From positions 1-64,000 of the forward strand of contig CAYUEV010000001.1 in assembly GCA_964443825.1 (NCBI GenBank): DNA of 64,000 nucleotides, given 5' to 3'. Positions 43,891-52,010 of the stretch are shown piece after piece. Both the position numbers and the translations under genes were made by a program. The notes under the pieces were generated by a model that ran no database searches, was not told the DNA's origin, and worked only from the letters and a program-made list of their open reading frames with translations. Source of the stretch: UBA1081 sp964443825 (GTDB taxonomy: Bacteria; Bacillota; Clostridia; Oscillospirales; Acutalibacteraceae). How positions within the stretch are numbered: the stretch's first letter is position 1; every line of letters starts with the position of its first letter.

Positions 43891-45168
43891 TCAAAATATT
43901 CTTTTAAATAACGCCATAAAAAAGCCGTCGCAGTCGTAACTTTGGGGGAGAATCGTCACTGTTTCCCCATCTTTAAAACCTTTTACTCCCTCTATTTCAA
44001 CAGGCTTAAAATTTTTATTTAAATTAAGGAATTTTTTTGCGATTTCGATGTTTTCAGACGGCAATAAAGTGCAAGTGGAATAAAGAATAACCCCGCCTTT
44101 TTTAACGAAGTGCGCTGAATTTTCTAAAATGGAATACTGTAAACCGGGGAGATTTTTTATCTCGTCGTATGATTTATATTTAATTTCAGGCTTTTTTCCT
44201 ATCACGCCGAAGCCCGAGCAAGGCGCGTCGCATAGGACTTTGTCGGCTGGCGGCAGAGGAGAGGTTTTATCGGCGCCGTTCCTTAAACGTGTTTTAATTA
44301 TCGTTATGCCGAGATTATCAGCGAGATTTTCAATAAGTTTAAGCTTTCTCTCGTAAATATCGCAAGATATAACAAGTCCATCGTTTTCCATTATTTCGGC
44401 TATCGTCGCGCTTTTGCCGCCGGGGGACGCGCATATGTCGAGAACCGTGTCGCCTTTTTTAGGAGCTAAAACGCCGACGCTGATCTGAGAGGAAATATCC
44501 TCCACGTGAAAAAGCCCTTCTTTTACGTACTTGGGGAAGTTTCTGTTTTCGGCTTTATAACAGCCGTCCGGGAAAGGGATTTTTTGAAAGTCGCTATTTA
44601 CGTTAAAATCCTTTAAGGTGTTTTTTCTGAGGTATATGGGGCTGTTTTCATTGGAATGCGAGAGTATAGACTCGGTTGTGTTTTTCCCGTAATACGATAT
44701 AAATTTTTCAACGTAAATTTTAGGTATTGAATATTTTACGCTTAAATAAAAATTCTCGTCGGAATTATCGGGTAATTTAAGTCCGTTTTCCGATATTCTT
44801 CTTAGCACGGCGTTAACAAGACCCGACGCGAATGAAAAACCGCGTTTTTTAGAGAGCTTGACGCATTCGTCGACGCTCGCGGAATTTGGGATTTTATCTA
44901 GAAACAATATTTCGCACGCGCCGATTCTGAGAATTGCAATTACTTCAGGTTTAAGCTTGTTTATGGGATTTTTTAAATAAAGCGATATGTTGTAGTCGAT
45001 AGTAATTTTTCTTTCAAGGACTGTTTTTACGATAATATGCGAAAGCGCTTTGTCGCGCTCGTTTAAATCGCCGTTCTCGGCCATATCAAAAAGTAGCGAA
45101 TTGGAGTATTTTTTGTCCTTTTCGATTGACGTCAAAATAGAACAGGCCATGTTTCTTGGATTGTCCAT
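43891..45168 (-). CDS. rsmB: 16S rRNA m5C967 methyltransferase
   Basis: A 425-residue RsmB/Fmu protein: NusB-like N-terminal domain (1-140), linker, then a SAM-dependent domain with CASPGGKSATIAE (motif I), CDAPCSGFGVIGKKPE (motif IV with the release cysteine) and YSTCTLLPSEN (motif VI with the nucleophilic cysteine). Follows the zinc peptidase by 10 bases with a weak Shine-Dalgarno. Confidence 0.96.
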   Translation of the reverse strand: MDNPRNMACSILTSIEKDKKYSNSLLFDMAENGDLNERDKALSHIIVKTVLERKITIDYNISLYLKNPINKLKPEVIAILRIGACEILFLDKIPNSASVDECVKLSKKRGFSFASGLVNAVLRRISENGLKLPDNSDENFYLSVKYSIPKIYVEKFISYYGKNTTESILSHSNENSPIYLRKNTLKDFNVNSDFQKIPFPDGCYKAENRNFPKYVKEGLFHVEDISSQISVGVLAPKKGDTVLDICASPGGKSATIAEIMENDGLVISCDIYERKLKLIENLADNLGITIIKTRLRNGADKTSPLPPADKVLCDAPCSGFGVIGKKPEIKYKSYDEIKNLPGLQYSILENSAHFVKKGGVILYSTCTLLPSENIEIAKKFLNLNKNFKPVEIEGVKGFKDGETVTILPQSYDCDGFFMALFKRIF

Positions 45169-45178
45169 AAGAGTTCTT

Positions 45179-45889
45179 TTAGTTGTCGTTCCCGTTTCCT
45201 CTGCCTAGAAACAATATTATAAATCTTAAAAGGTTCGCTATAGTCATGGTAAGCGAGGCGACATATGTCATAGCGGCGGCTCTTAGCATCTTTTTAGCGT
45301 CTTTTATTTCATCGTCGTCGATTAAAAGACCTTCTTCGTCTATTACCTTTACGGCTCTGCTGCTAGCGTTAAGTTCCACGGGAAGAGTTACTAGTTGGAA
45401 TACCATTATCGCCGAGTAAAGAGCGAGACCCGCTATAATAAGCGGTCGGAAGCCTAAAAAATATCCTAAAACCGCTAAAGGCAACCCTGCGTAAGAACCG
45501 ATGTTACATACCGGGATAATGGCGTTTCTTATTTTTATGGGGATATAGCCTTGCGCGTGCTGAGCCGCGTGACCCGCTTCATGGCAGGCGATACCTACGG
45601 ACGCTATACTAGCGCCGTAGTAGACTTCTCTTGAAAGTCTTATTATGTTTACCTTTGGGTCGTAGTGATCTGAAAGTCTTCCGCCGGTAACCTCAATAGA
45701 CACGTTAAATATCCCGTAATGCCTTAAAACGGCCGCCGCCGCCTGCGCCCCCGTTAAAGATCTTGAGTTGGGGATTTTTGACATTTTATTATAAGCGCCG
45801 TTTACTCTAAATTGCGCTATAAGAGAAATAATAAACGCCGGTACGACAAGCAGGACGTAAAGCCATGTGCTTCTAAAATAGTATCCCAT
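45179..45889 (-). CDS. Membrane zinc metallopeptidase (YugP/PF04298 family)
   Basis: A 236-residue membrane protein with an N-terminal helix, the zinc motif HEAGH in ACHEAGHAAQHA (~114-125) and further hydrophobic segments (~130-175, ~205-230). Substrates of this family are unknown. Its place between fmt and rsmB is common in Clostridia but not in Bacillus. AGAAGGA precedes the ATG. Confidence 0.9.
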   Translation of the reverse strand: MGYYFRSTWLYVLLVVPAFIISLIAQFRVNGAYNKMSKIPNSRSLTGAQAAAAVLRHYGIFNVSIEVTGGRLSDHYDPKVNIIRLSREVYYGASIASVGIACHEAGHAAQHAQGYIPIKIRNAIIPVCNIGSYAGLPLAVLGYFLGFRPLIIAGLALYSAIMVFQLVTLPVELNASSRAVKVIDEEGLLIDDDEIKDAKKMLRAAAMTYVASLTMTIANLLRFIILFLGRGNGNDN

Positions 45890-45903
45890 ATTATATCCTT
45901 CTT

Positions 45904-46830
45904 TTAAAAGTTATTGAATTTTTCTATTTTATGACCTAAAAGAAACTCTTTCGCTAAGAGCCTTTTTGACCCTTCAAGCTGAAGAGACAAAATTTTTAAC
46001 AGTTTTCCGTCGCCCGCCGATACGTTTAAAGCGCCCTTTTCGGTCATTACGCTGCCCGGCGGTAGACTCGCGGTTTCGCCGGTAAGTTCAGAGGAGTAAA
46101 TTTTTACTTTTTTGTCTTCTATATAAGAAAACGCTACAGGCCAAGGGTTCATGCCCCTTATTAAATTGTGTATTTCAAACGCCGACTTGTTCCAGTCTAT
46201 CAACGCCTCTTCTTTTTTTATCATAGGAGCTAACGTAGCGAGCGCCTCGTCTTGTTTTTTAGGCTTAATCGTTCCGTCCTTAATTTTATTTAAGGCTTCG
46301 ATGAGAGCGTCCGGGGCTAATTTTGAAAGAGCGTCAAAAATATCGCCGCTTGTGGAGTTTGCGCCTACGGGATACTCTTTTTCTAAGAGAATATCCCCCG
46401 TATCTACTCCCTCGTTCATTTTCATAATTGTAACGCCTGTGACTTTATCGCCCGACAATACGCACCTTTGGATAGGCGCCGAACCTCTGTACCTAGGCAA
46501 AAGAGAGCCGTGGACGTTAATGCAGCCGTACTTAGGCGAATCGAGAACGCTTTTAGGGAGAATTTTCCCATACGCCGCCGTAATTATAAAATCCGCGTCG
46601 AATTGCTTTAAGTAGTTTAAACATTCGCTGCTTTTAAGAGTGGACGGTTGGTAGACTAAAAGTCCAAGATCTAAAGCCGCCGATTTTACGGGGGATGGAG
46701 TGAGAATTTGTTTTCTTCCTACAGGCTTGTCCTCTTTAGTTACGACCAGTACAATATCGTAATTTTCGTTATATAACCTTTTAAGGCACGGTACGGCAAA
46801 ATCCGGCGTCCCCATAAATATTATTTTCAT
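45904..46830 (-). CDS. fmt: Methionyl-tRNA formyltransferase
   Basis: Formylates initiator Met-tRNA, 308 residues. N-terminal formyltransferase domain with FMGTPDFAVPCL, the catalytic NVHGSLLPRYRGSAPIQ (Asn and His of the N...HxSLLP motif) and DTGDIL; C-terminal OB-like domain with NPWPVAF. GGGGGC precedes the ATG. Next to def, its functional partner. Confidence 0.97.
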   Translation of the reverse strand: MKIIFMGTPDFAVPCLKRLYNENYDIVLVVTKEDKPVGRKQILTPSPVKSAALDLGLLVYQPSTLKSSECLNYLKQFDADFIITAAYGKILPKSVLDSPKYGCINVHGSLLPRYRGSAPIQRCVLSGDKVTGVTIMKMNEGVDTGDILLEKEYPVGANSTSGDIFDALSKLAPDALIEALNKIKDGTIKPKKQDEALATLAPMIKKEEALIDWNKSAFEIHNLIRGMNPWPVAFSYIEDKKVKIYSSELTGETASLPPGSVMTEKGALNVSAGDGKLLKILSLQLEGSKRLLAKEFLLGHKIEKFNNF

Positions 46831-46850
46831 TTTATCGCCCCCGCGGATTT

Positions 46851-47321
46851 TTATGAATCGTAAACTACTCTTTCACCGGGCGCTAAATTATCGATAAAAA
46901 GTTTTCCGTTAAGGTGATCGATTTCGTGGCACACGCACCTAGCGAAAAGTCCTTCTCCTTCCGCTTCATAGTATTCGCCTGATCTATTTTGAGCTTTAAA
47001 CTTTACTTTCATAGGTCTTAACGTTACGCCGCTTTTTTCGGGAAGAGACAGGCATCCTTCCTTTTCTCTTTGTTCCCCTTCTTTTTTTATTATTTCAGGG
47101 TTAATAAGTTCCATAAAACCGTGTTCGTCGCCTATATCGATTATGACGACTCTTCTTAAGATTCCGACTTGCACGGCGGCGAGCCCCACTCCGTCCGCTT
47201 TTTTAAGCGTTTCTTTCATATCGTCTAAGAGCGTGTTAAGTTTGTTGTCAAAAGAAACCACGGGTTTGCTTATTTTTCTTAAAATGGGATCTTCTTCCGT
47301 TCTGATTTTGCGAAGAGCCAT
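46851..47321 (-). CDS. def: Peptide deformylase
   Basis: Removes the N-formyl group from nascent proteins, 156 residues. The three motifs are GVGLAAVQVG (I), EGCLSLP (II, metal cysteine) and HEIDHLNG (III, metal histidines and catalytic Glu). AAGAAGG precedes the ATG. Confidence 0.97.
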   Translation of the reverse strand: MALRKIRTEEDPILRKISKPVVSFDNKLNTLLDDMKETLKKADGVGLAAVQVGILRRVVIIDIGDEHGFMELINPEIIKKEGEQREKEGCLSLPEKSGVTLRPMKVKFKAQNRSGEYYEAEGEGLFARCVCHEIDHLNGKLFIDNLAPGERVVYDS

Positions 47322-47345
47322 ACCAATCGCCTTCTTTTTAAGTAG

Positions 47346-49805
47346 TCAAAATATATTTTCAGGGTTTATGTCCGCGCCCACCGATATTTTATTGTAAACG
47401 TTCATTGTTGAAAACTCCTTTAAACTTTCTGAAACCATCTTTCTGAAAGTTTTTGAGTTTTTGCATTTCACTATGATACGCTCGCGGTCTTTTCCGTTTA
47501 ATTTCGCGATTTTAGGCGGAGCGGGACCCAATATTATAACTTTTTCGTCTTTGTAATCGTTTTTTAGTTTTCTTTTAATTATGTTAAAAAACGCCGTCGC
47601 CGCGTTTTTTACCTGTATTTCGCCTATTCCCGCGAACGATATTACGCATAAATCACAATATGGCGGGTAAATCATGCCTTTTCGTATTTTTATCTCGCTG
47701 TCGTAAAAGCGTCTGTAATCTTGATTCGCGGCTAACGTAATGACTGTATTTTCAGGCGAGAAAGTTTGTATAACGGCTCTGCCCGTTTTCCCGCCTCTGC
47801 CGGATCGCCCCAGGACCTGAGTTAATAAATCAAACGTCCGTTCGGAGCTTTTGTAATCGTCATTCCAGAGCATACTGTCGACAGATATAACGCCCGCTAA
47901 CGTGACGTTGGGGAAGTCGAGCCCTTTGGCGACCATTTGAGTGCCGAGCATTATATCATATTCTCCTTGCGAAAAACGTTTTAATTTTTCGCCGTAAGAA
48001 TTTTTTTTGTACGTCGTGTCGGAATCCATTCTCAAAATTTTAGCGTTTGGAAAAATATTTATAAGTTCTTTTTCGGTTTTTTCAGTGCCGTAGCCTGAAA
48101 ATCTTATGGTTTCGTTCCCGCACTGAGGACAGACCGTTTTAACAGGTTCAGAGTAGCCGCAGTAGTGGCACATCATACGGTTATTGGCTATATGGTAAGT
48201 AAGAGATATGCTGCAATTGGGGCAGGTTACGACTGTTTTGCACTTTGAACAGGCGATAAAAGTGTTGTAACCCCTTCTGTTTAAAAGCAGAATCGTCTGT
48301 TGTTTTAATTCAAGGTTTTTTTCTATCTCGTCTTTTAAAAGATTACTGATAGTGGTAAACCCTCCCATATTTTTATTTTGCGAAACGTCCACCGTTAAAA
48401 CTTCGGGAAGACCTGATTTCGAGTACCGCTCTTTTAGTTCTATTAAGCGGTATCTGCCGTTTTGCGCTCCCGCGAACGTTTCAACGGACGGAGTCGCGCT
48501 CGATAAAATAAGAAGGGCGTTATTGTAAGAGCATCTGAATCTCGCTATGTCGCGAGCGTCGTATTTAGGGTTCATTTCGGATTTATAAGCGCTTTCCTGC
48601 TCTTCGTCAATAACCATAAGCGATAAGTTTTTAACGGGAGCGAAAGACGCGCTTCTCGTGCCTATTACGATGGAGGCTTCTCCGTTTTTTACGCGATTCC
48701 ACTCGTCGTAACGCTTTCCTATTGAAAGAGCGCTGTGGAGAACCGCCACCTTTTCGCCGTATCGTTTGCAAAATATATCGAGTATTTGCGGAGTGAGCGA
48801 TATTTCGGGGACGAGTACAATAACGCCTTTACCGTCTTTTGATAAATCGTCTATAAGTTTCATATAGACTTTTGTTTTGCCGCTGCCGGTGACGCCAAAA
48901 AGAAGAGACGCGGAGGGTTTTCCGCTGTAAGCCATGTTTTTAAGCTCTTTATAGGCTTTTTCCTGTTCTTCGTTTAATACGATGGGCGACTTATCTTTTT
49001 CTTCTTTGGTTTTTTCACGGATTTTTGGAGTCGGAACATCGTCATAGCACACTACGCCCCGCCTGAAAAGCGTTTCGATTACCGACTGCGAAACGCCGGT
49101 AAAATACGATATTTCCTTGGATACGGCCGAGCCTATTTCAGATAAAAGATTTATTACGGCTTCCTGCTTTTTTGTAATTTTAAACGACGCGCCGTCTTGG
49201 AGAAACGACGGCGATAAACTTACGAGTTTTACGGTAGGGTCGTTTACTCGCCTTTTCGTGTCGGTGTTTTTAATTAGAAATTTTTTTTCGGTAAGATTTC
49301 TAAGTATCGGGGAATCGCTTTCAAGTCCGAATTTTCTTAAAATTGAGTCGCTCTCCACGAACGCGCCCTTTTCTCTTAAGTAATTAAAAATCGCGAGTTC
49401 GTCGCCTGAGAGAAGGCTTTCGTCAGGATGATCGTCTTTTGCGGCGTATGACTCTAAAATTTTTAAAAACGACCCCGCCGGAAACATGACTTTAGAAGCT
49501 TCAAAAAGTGTGCAAAAAAGTCTTTCCGACATAAAAGACGCTAATGAAAGCGCCTCTTCAGAGAGCGCCGGTTCTTTATCGAGGGCTGACAATATGGTTT
49601 TTGTCTTTTTCTTTTTGACGTCTTCGGGGATATTTTCACAAACATCAAAAACTATTCCGACGCGTTCTTTTTTACCCTTTCCAAAATTTACTAAAACCCT
49701 ATGCCCTGGTCTTACCGAATCGGCAATATCGTCGGGTATAAGGTAATAATAAAGTTTATCTATACTGTAAGAAACGTTGTCGACGGCGACTCCGGCAAAA
49801 GCCAT
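47346..49805 (-). CDS. priA: Primosomal protein N' (replication restart helicase)
   Basis: A 819-residue PriA. An N-terminal DNA-binding domain (VDNVSYSIDKLYYYLIP) and winged helix precede the helicase core: GVTGSGKT (Walker A), DEEQE (Walker B), SATPS, and two zinc sites with CSKCKTVVTCPNC and CHYCGYSEPVKTVCPQCG. The later motif QVLGRSGRGGKTG is intact. AAAGGATT precedes the ATG. The coaBC gene usually found between rpoZ and priA is missing. Confidence 0.97.
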   Translation of the reverse strand: MAFAGVAVDNVSYSIDKLYYYLIPDDIADSVRPGHRVLVNFGKGKKERVGIVFDVCENIPEDVKKKKTKTILSALDKEPALSEEALSLASFMSERLFCTLFEASKVMFPAGSFLKILESYAAKDDHPDESLLSGDELAIFNYLREKGAFVESDSILRKFGLESDSPILRNLTEKKFLIKNTDTKRRVNDPTVKLVSLSPSFLQDGASFKITKKQEAVINLLSEIGSAVSKEISYFTGVSQSVIETLFRRGVVCYDDVPTPKIREKTKEEKDKSPIVLNEEQEKAYKELKNMAYSGKPSASLLFGVTGSGKTKVYMKLIDDLSKDGKGVIVLVPEISLTPQILDIFCKRYGEKVAVLHSALSIGKRYDEWNRVKNGEASIVIGTRSASFAPVKNLSLMVIDEEQESAYKSEMNPKYDARDIARFRCSYNNALLILSSATPSVETFAGAQNGRYRLIELKERYSKSGLPEVLTVDVSQNKNMGGFTTISNLLKDEIEKNLELKQQTILLLNRRGYNTFIACSKCKTVVTCPNCSISLTYHIANNRMMCHYCGYSEPVKTVCPQCGNETIRFSGYGTEKTEKELINIFPNAKILRMDSDTTYKKNSYGEKLKRFSQGEYDIMLGTQMVAKGLDFPNVTLAGVISVDSMLWNDDYKSSERTFDLLTQVLGRSGRGGKTGRAVIQTFSPENTVITLAANQDYRRFYDSEIKIRKGMIYPPYCDLCVISFAGIGEIQVKNAATAFFNIIKRKLKNDYKDEKVIILGPAPPKIAKLNGKDRERIIVKCKNSKTFRKMVSESLKEFSTMNVYNKISVGADINPENIF

Positions 49806-49841
49806 ATGCGCATCAATCCTTTAACGACATGAAAAAAGAGA

Positions 49842-50030
49842 TTATCTTTTAATCTCCCATTTGCCGTCTTCAAGCTCTTTTACGGCGATGCTTACGGGCT
49901 TGTCTATGATTATATCGTGATTTTTTTCAGCGTCGTCCACTATCATTCTCGCTCTTTTAGCGGTGGCGACTACAAGTTCATATCTGCTCATGCCGTCTTT
50001 TAAAAGTTTATTTAAATCAACGTTAAGCAT
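49842..50030 (-). CDS. rpoZ: RNA polymerase omega subunit
   Basis: A 62-residue omega subunit that helps assemble RNA polymerase. SRYELVVATAKRAR is the signature helix that clasps the beta' C-terminus; KPVSIAVKELEDGK closes the protein. AAAAGGAGAA precedes the ATG. Immediately follows gmk. Confidence 0.93.
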   Translation of the reverse strand: MLNVDLNKLLKDGMSRYELVVATAKRARMIVDDAEKNHDIIIDKPVSIAVKELEDGKWEIKR

Positions 50031-50046
50031 TAAAAAATTCTCCTTT

Positions 50047-50610
50047 TCATTTATACGATTTTATAATATTGTAAACCTCTTCGACGGTTCTGTCAAGATC
50101 GTCGTTTACGACCACGCGGTCGTACTTTTCACTCTCCGATATTTCGTTCTCGGCTATATCAAGTCTTGTTTTAATTTCCTCTTCAGAGTCGGTTCCTCTT
50201 TTTCTAAGGCGCTCCTCGAGAGCCTCTCTTGACGGCGGCATAATAAAAACCGACAACGAATCGGGATATAATTTTTTGATGTTTAAAGCTCCCGTAATCT
50301 CTATTACAAGAATCACCGTCTTGCCGCTTTTTATTTTTTCCCGAACGTCGCTTTTAAGAGTGCCGTAGTATTTTGAGCCGTAATCGGCATATTCTATAAA
50401 TTCATCGTTTTCGATTTTTTTTAAAAATTCTTCGCGAGAAATAAAGTAATAATCCGTTCCGTCTTTTTCACAAGCTCTGGGAAGTCTTGTGGTGGCGGAC
50501 ACGGACGTTGTGAACGAATCGTCTTTTTCGATAAGGCGCGAAACTATAGTGTCTTTGCCGCTGCCGGACGGACCTGAAATTACAATCAGCCGAGGATTTT
50601 CACAAGACAT
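50047..50610 (-). CDS. gmk: Guanylate kinase
   Basis: GMP to GDP kinase, 187 residues. P-loop GPSGSGKDT, the GMP-binding segment TTRLPRACEKDGTDYYF and lid region RLRKRGTDSEEEIKTRL are complete. The start codon lies inside the 3' end of remA (11-base overlap), with GGGGAGG within remA as Shine-Dalgarno. Confidence 0.97.
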   Translation of the reverse strand: MSCENPRLIVISGPSGSGKDTIVSRLIEKDDSFTTSVSATTRLPRACEKDGTDYYFISREEFLKKIENDEFIEYADYGSKYYGTLKSDVREKIKSGKTVILVIEITGALNIKKLYPDSLSVFIMPPSREALEERLRKRGTDSEEEIKTRLDIAENEISESEKYDRVVVNDDLDRTVEEVYNIIKSYK

Positions 50611-50872
50611 CGGAAGAAGCCTCCCCGTTTTTTTCTTCTTTTATTTCAAAGCGTTCGCCTAACTTTTCAGTTTGAAGATAAGAAAGGATTATATGGTCGC
50701 TGTCGGCTATAAGGACGGCCCTCGTTTTCCTGCCGTGCGTCGCGTCTATGAGCATATTATTCTCTTTAGCCTCTTGAATCATGCGCTTAACGGGGGCGGA
50801 TTCGGGGCTTACTATCGCTATAACGCGGGAAGCGTTAATCATATTGCCGAAGCCTATGTTTATGAGTTTCAT
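50600..50872 (-). CDS. remA: RemA/DUF370 DNA-binding regulator
   Basis: A 90-residue RemA-family protein, in Bacillus an activator of matrix and osmoprotectant genes that forms oligomers on DNA. Family marks INIGFGNMINASRVIAIVSP and DATHGRKTRAVLI are conserved. The last ten residues differ from Bacillus and overlap gmk. The target genes here are unknown; the family is also found in species without biofilm matrix operons. Confidence 0.94.
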   Translation of the reverse strand: MKLINIGFGNMINASRVIAIVSPESAPVKRMIQEAKENNMLIDATHGRKTRAVLIADSDHIILSYLQTEKLGERFEIKEEKNGEASSDVL

Positions 50873-50902
50873 TTGTAAGATAAAAAAGGAAGAGGAGATT
50901 TA

Positions 50903-51787
50903 TTATTCTATATTCTGTATTTGTTCTCTTATTTTTTCTATAAGCGATTTTATATCTATAACAGTTTCGGCTATTTTAAGGTCGTTCGCTTTAGAGCCTA
51001 TCGTGTTCGCCTCGCGGTTCATTTCCTGAACGATAAAATCGAGCTTTCTGCCGGAAGGCTCTAAGGATTCCGTCATTTTTTTAAGGTGATCCACGTGACT
51101 TCTTAAACGGACGGTCTCTTCGTCCACGGCGATTTTATCGGCGAAAATCGCGGCCTCGGTCATTATTCTCTGTTCGTCCGCGCTGACGCTCAAGTCGCTT
51201 AAAAAATCTTTCATTTTTTTAAGGAGTTTATCGTAATATTCCCGCGCCGTTTCGGGAGAGCGCTTTTCTATATATTCTACCCGCGACAATATGCCGTCGG
51301 CTTTAGAGACGACGTCTTCTTTCAGCTTTTGACCTTCCGTTTCTCTCGCTATAATAAATCTGTTTATGGCTTTATCGAGAACGGACTTTACGCTAAGCCA
51401 AATTTTTTCCTCGTCTAAAGGGTCTTTTTTTATGGTGAATATGTCGCTAAAACGGCAAAGAGACGACGCCGTAAAGTCGTCGGTAATAGATAATTCTTTA
51501 GAGAGAACGCGAACCGCGTCGACATAGCCTTTGGCGAGATTTAAATTAACGAGGACTTCCGAAGCGTCGTTTTGGGATGAGTCGATAGATAAAATACACT
51601 CCACTTTGCCTCTTGAAATAAAGCTTCTTACGTAAGATTTAAGTTTTTCCTCAAGGAAAGAGTATCCTCTTGAAACGCGTGACGAAAATTCAAAATAGCG
51701 GCTGTTCACGCTTTTAAGTTCTACGGATATAAAAAACCCGTCGATCTCTTCTTCCGCTCTTCCGTATCCCGTCATGCTTCTTACCAT
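50903..51787 (-). CDS. YicC/YloC family endoribonuclease
   Basis: A 294-residue protein of the YicC family, recently recognised as RNases acting in small-RNA and mRNA turnover. N-terminal MTGYGRAE and LKSVNSRYFEF, a coiled middle part and the C-terminal EMNREANTIGSKA...SLIEKIREQIQNIE block are intact. AAGGTG precedes ATG 51787. First gene of the 13-kb housekeeping operon. Confidence 0.93.
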   Translation of the reverse strand: MVRSMTGYGRAEEEIDGFFISVELKSVNSRYFEFSSRVSRGYSFLEEKLKSYVRSFISRGKVECILSIDSSQNDASEVLVNLNLAKGYVDAVRVLSKELSITDDFTASSLCRFSDIFTIKKDPLDEEKIWLSVKSVLDKAINRFIIARETEGQKLKEDVVSKADGILSRVEYIEKRSPETAREYYDKLLKKMKDFLSDLSVSADEQRIMTEAAIFADKIAVDEETVRLRSHVDHLKKMTESLEPSGRKLDFIVQEMNREANTIGSKANDLKIAETVIDIKSLIEKIREQIQNIE

Positions 51788-51809
51788 AAGCGCACCTTCT
51801 TCCTTATAT

Positions 51810-51838
51810 ATTGTATACCATATCTAGTTAAAAGTCAA
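51810..51838 (-). promoter_or_regulatory. Promoter of the yicC-remA-gmk-...-rsgA operon
   Basis: Minus strand TTGACT (51833-51838), 17 bases, TACAAT (51810-51815), about 20 bases before the yicC start codon. Confidence 0.75.
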
Positions 51839-51953
51839 CGCGTTTTTCATTCTTTGTGATATTTATTTTCGATATTAGAATAAAACTTCTAATAAAGAAT
51901 GTACGAATTTTTCGCCGTATTTTTTACTTCATTGGTTTTGTTGAAATAGCATA

Positions 51954-51982
51954 TTGAAAATTTTAAATCATTATGGTAAAAT
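51954..51982 (+). promoter_or_regulatory. Promoter of the GH95 gene
   Basis: TTGAAA at 51954-51959, 17 bases, TGg-TAAAAT at 51977-51982. Its position rules out translation from the in-frame ATG at 51954 and supports the start at 52011. Confidence 0.75.
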
Positions 51983-52010
51983 GCCGTTAAGACAACTTGC
52001 GAGGAAAACT

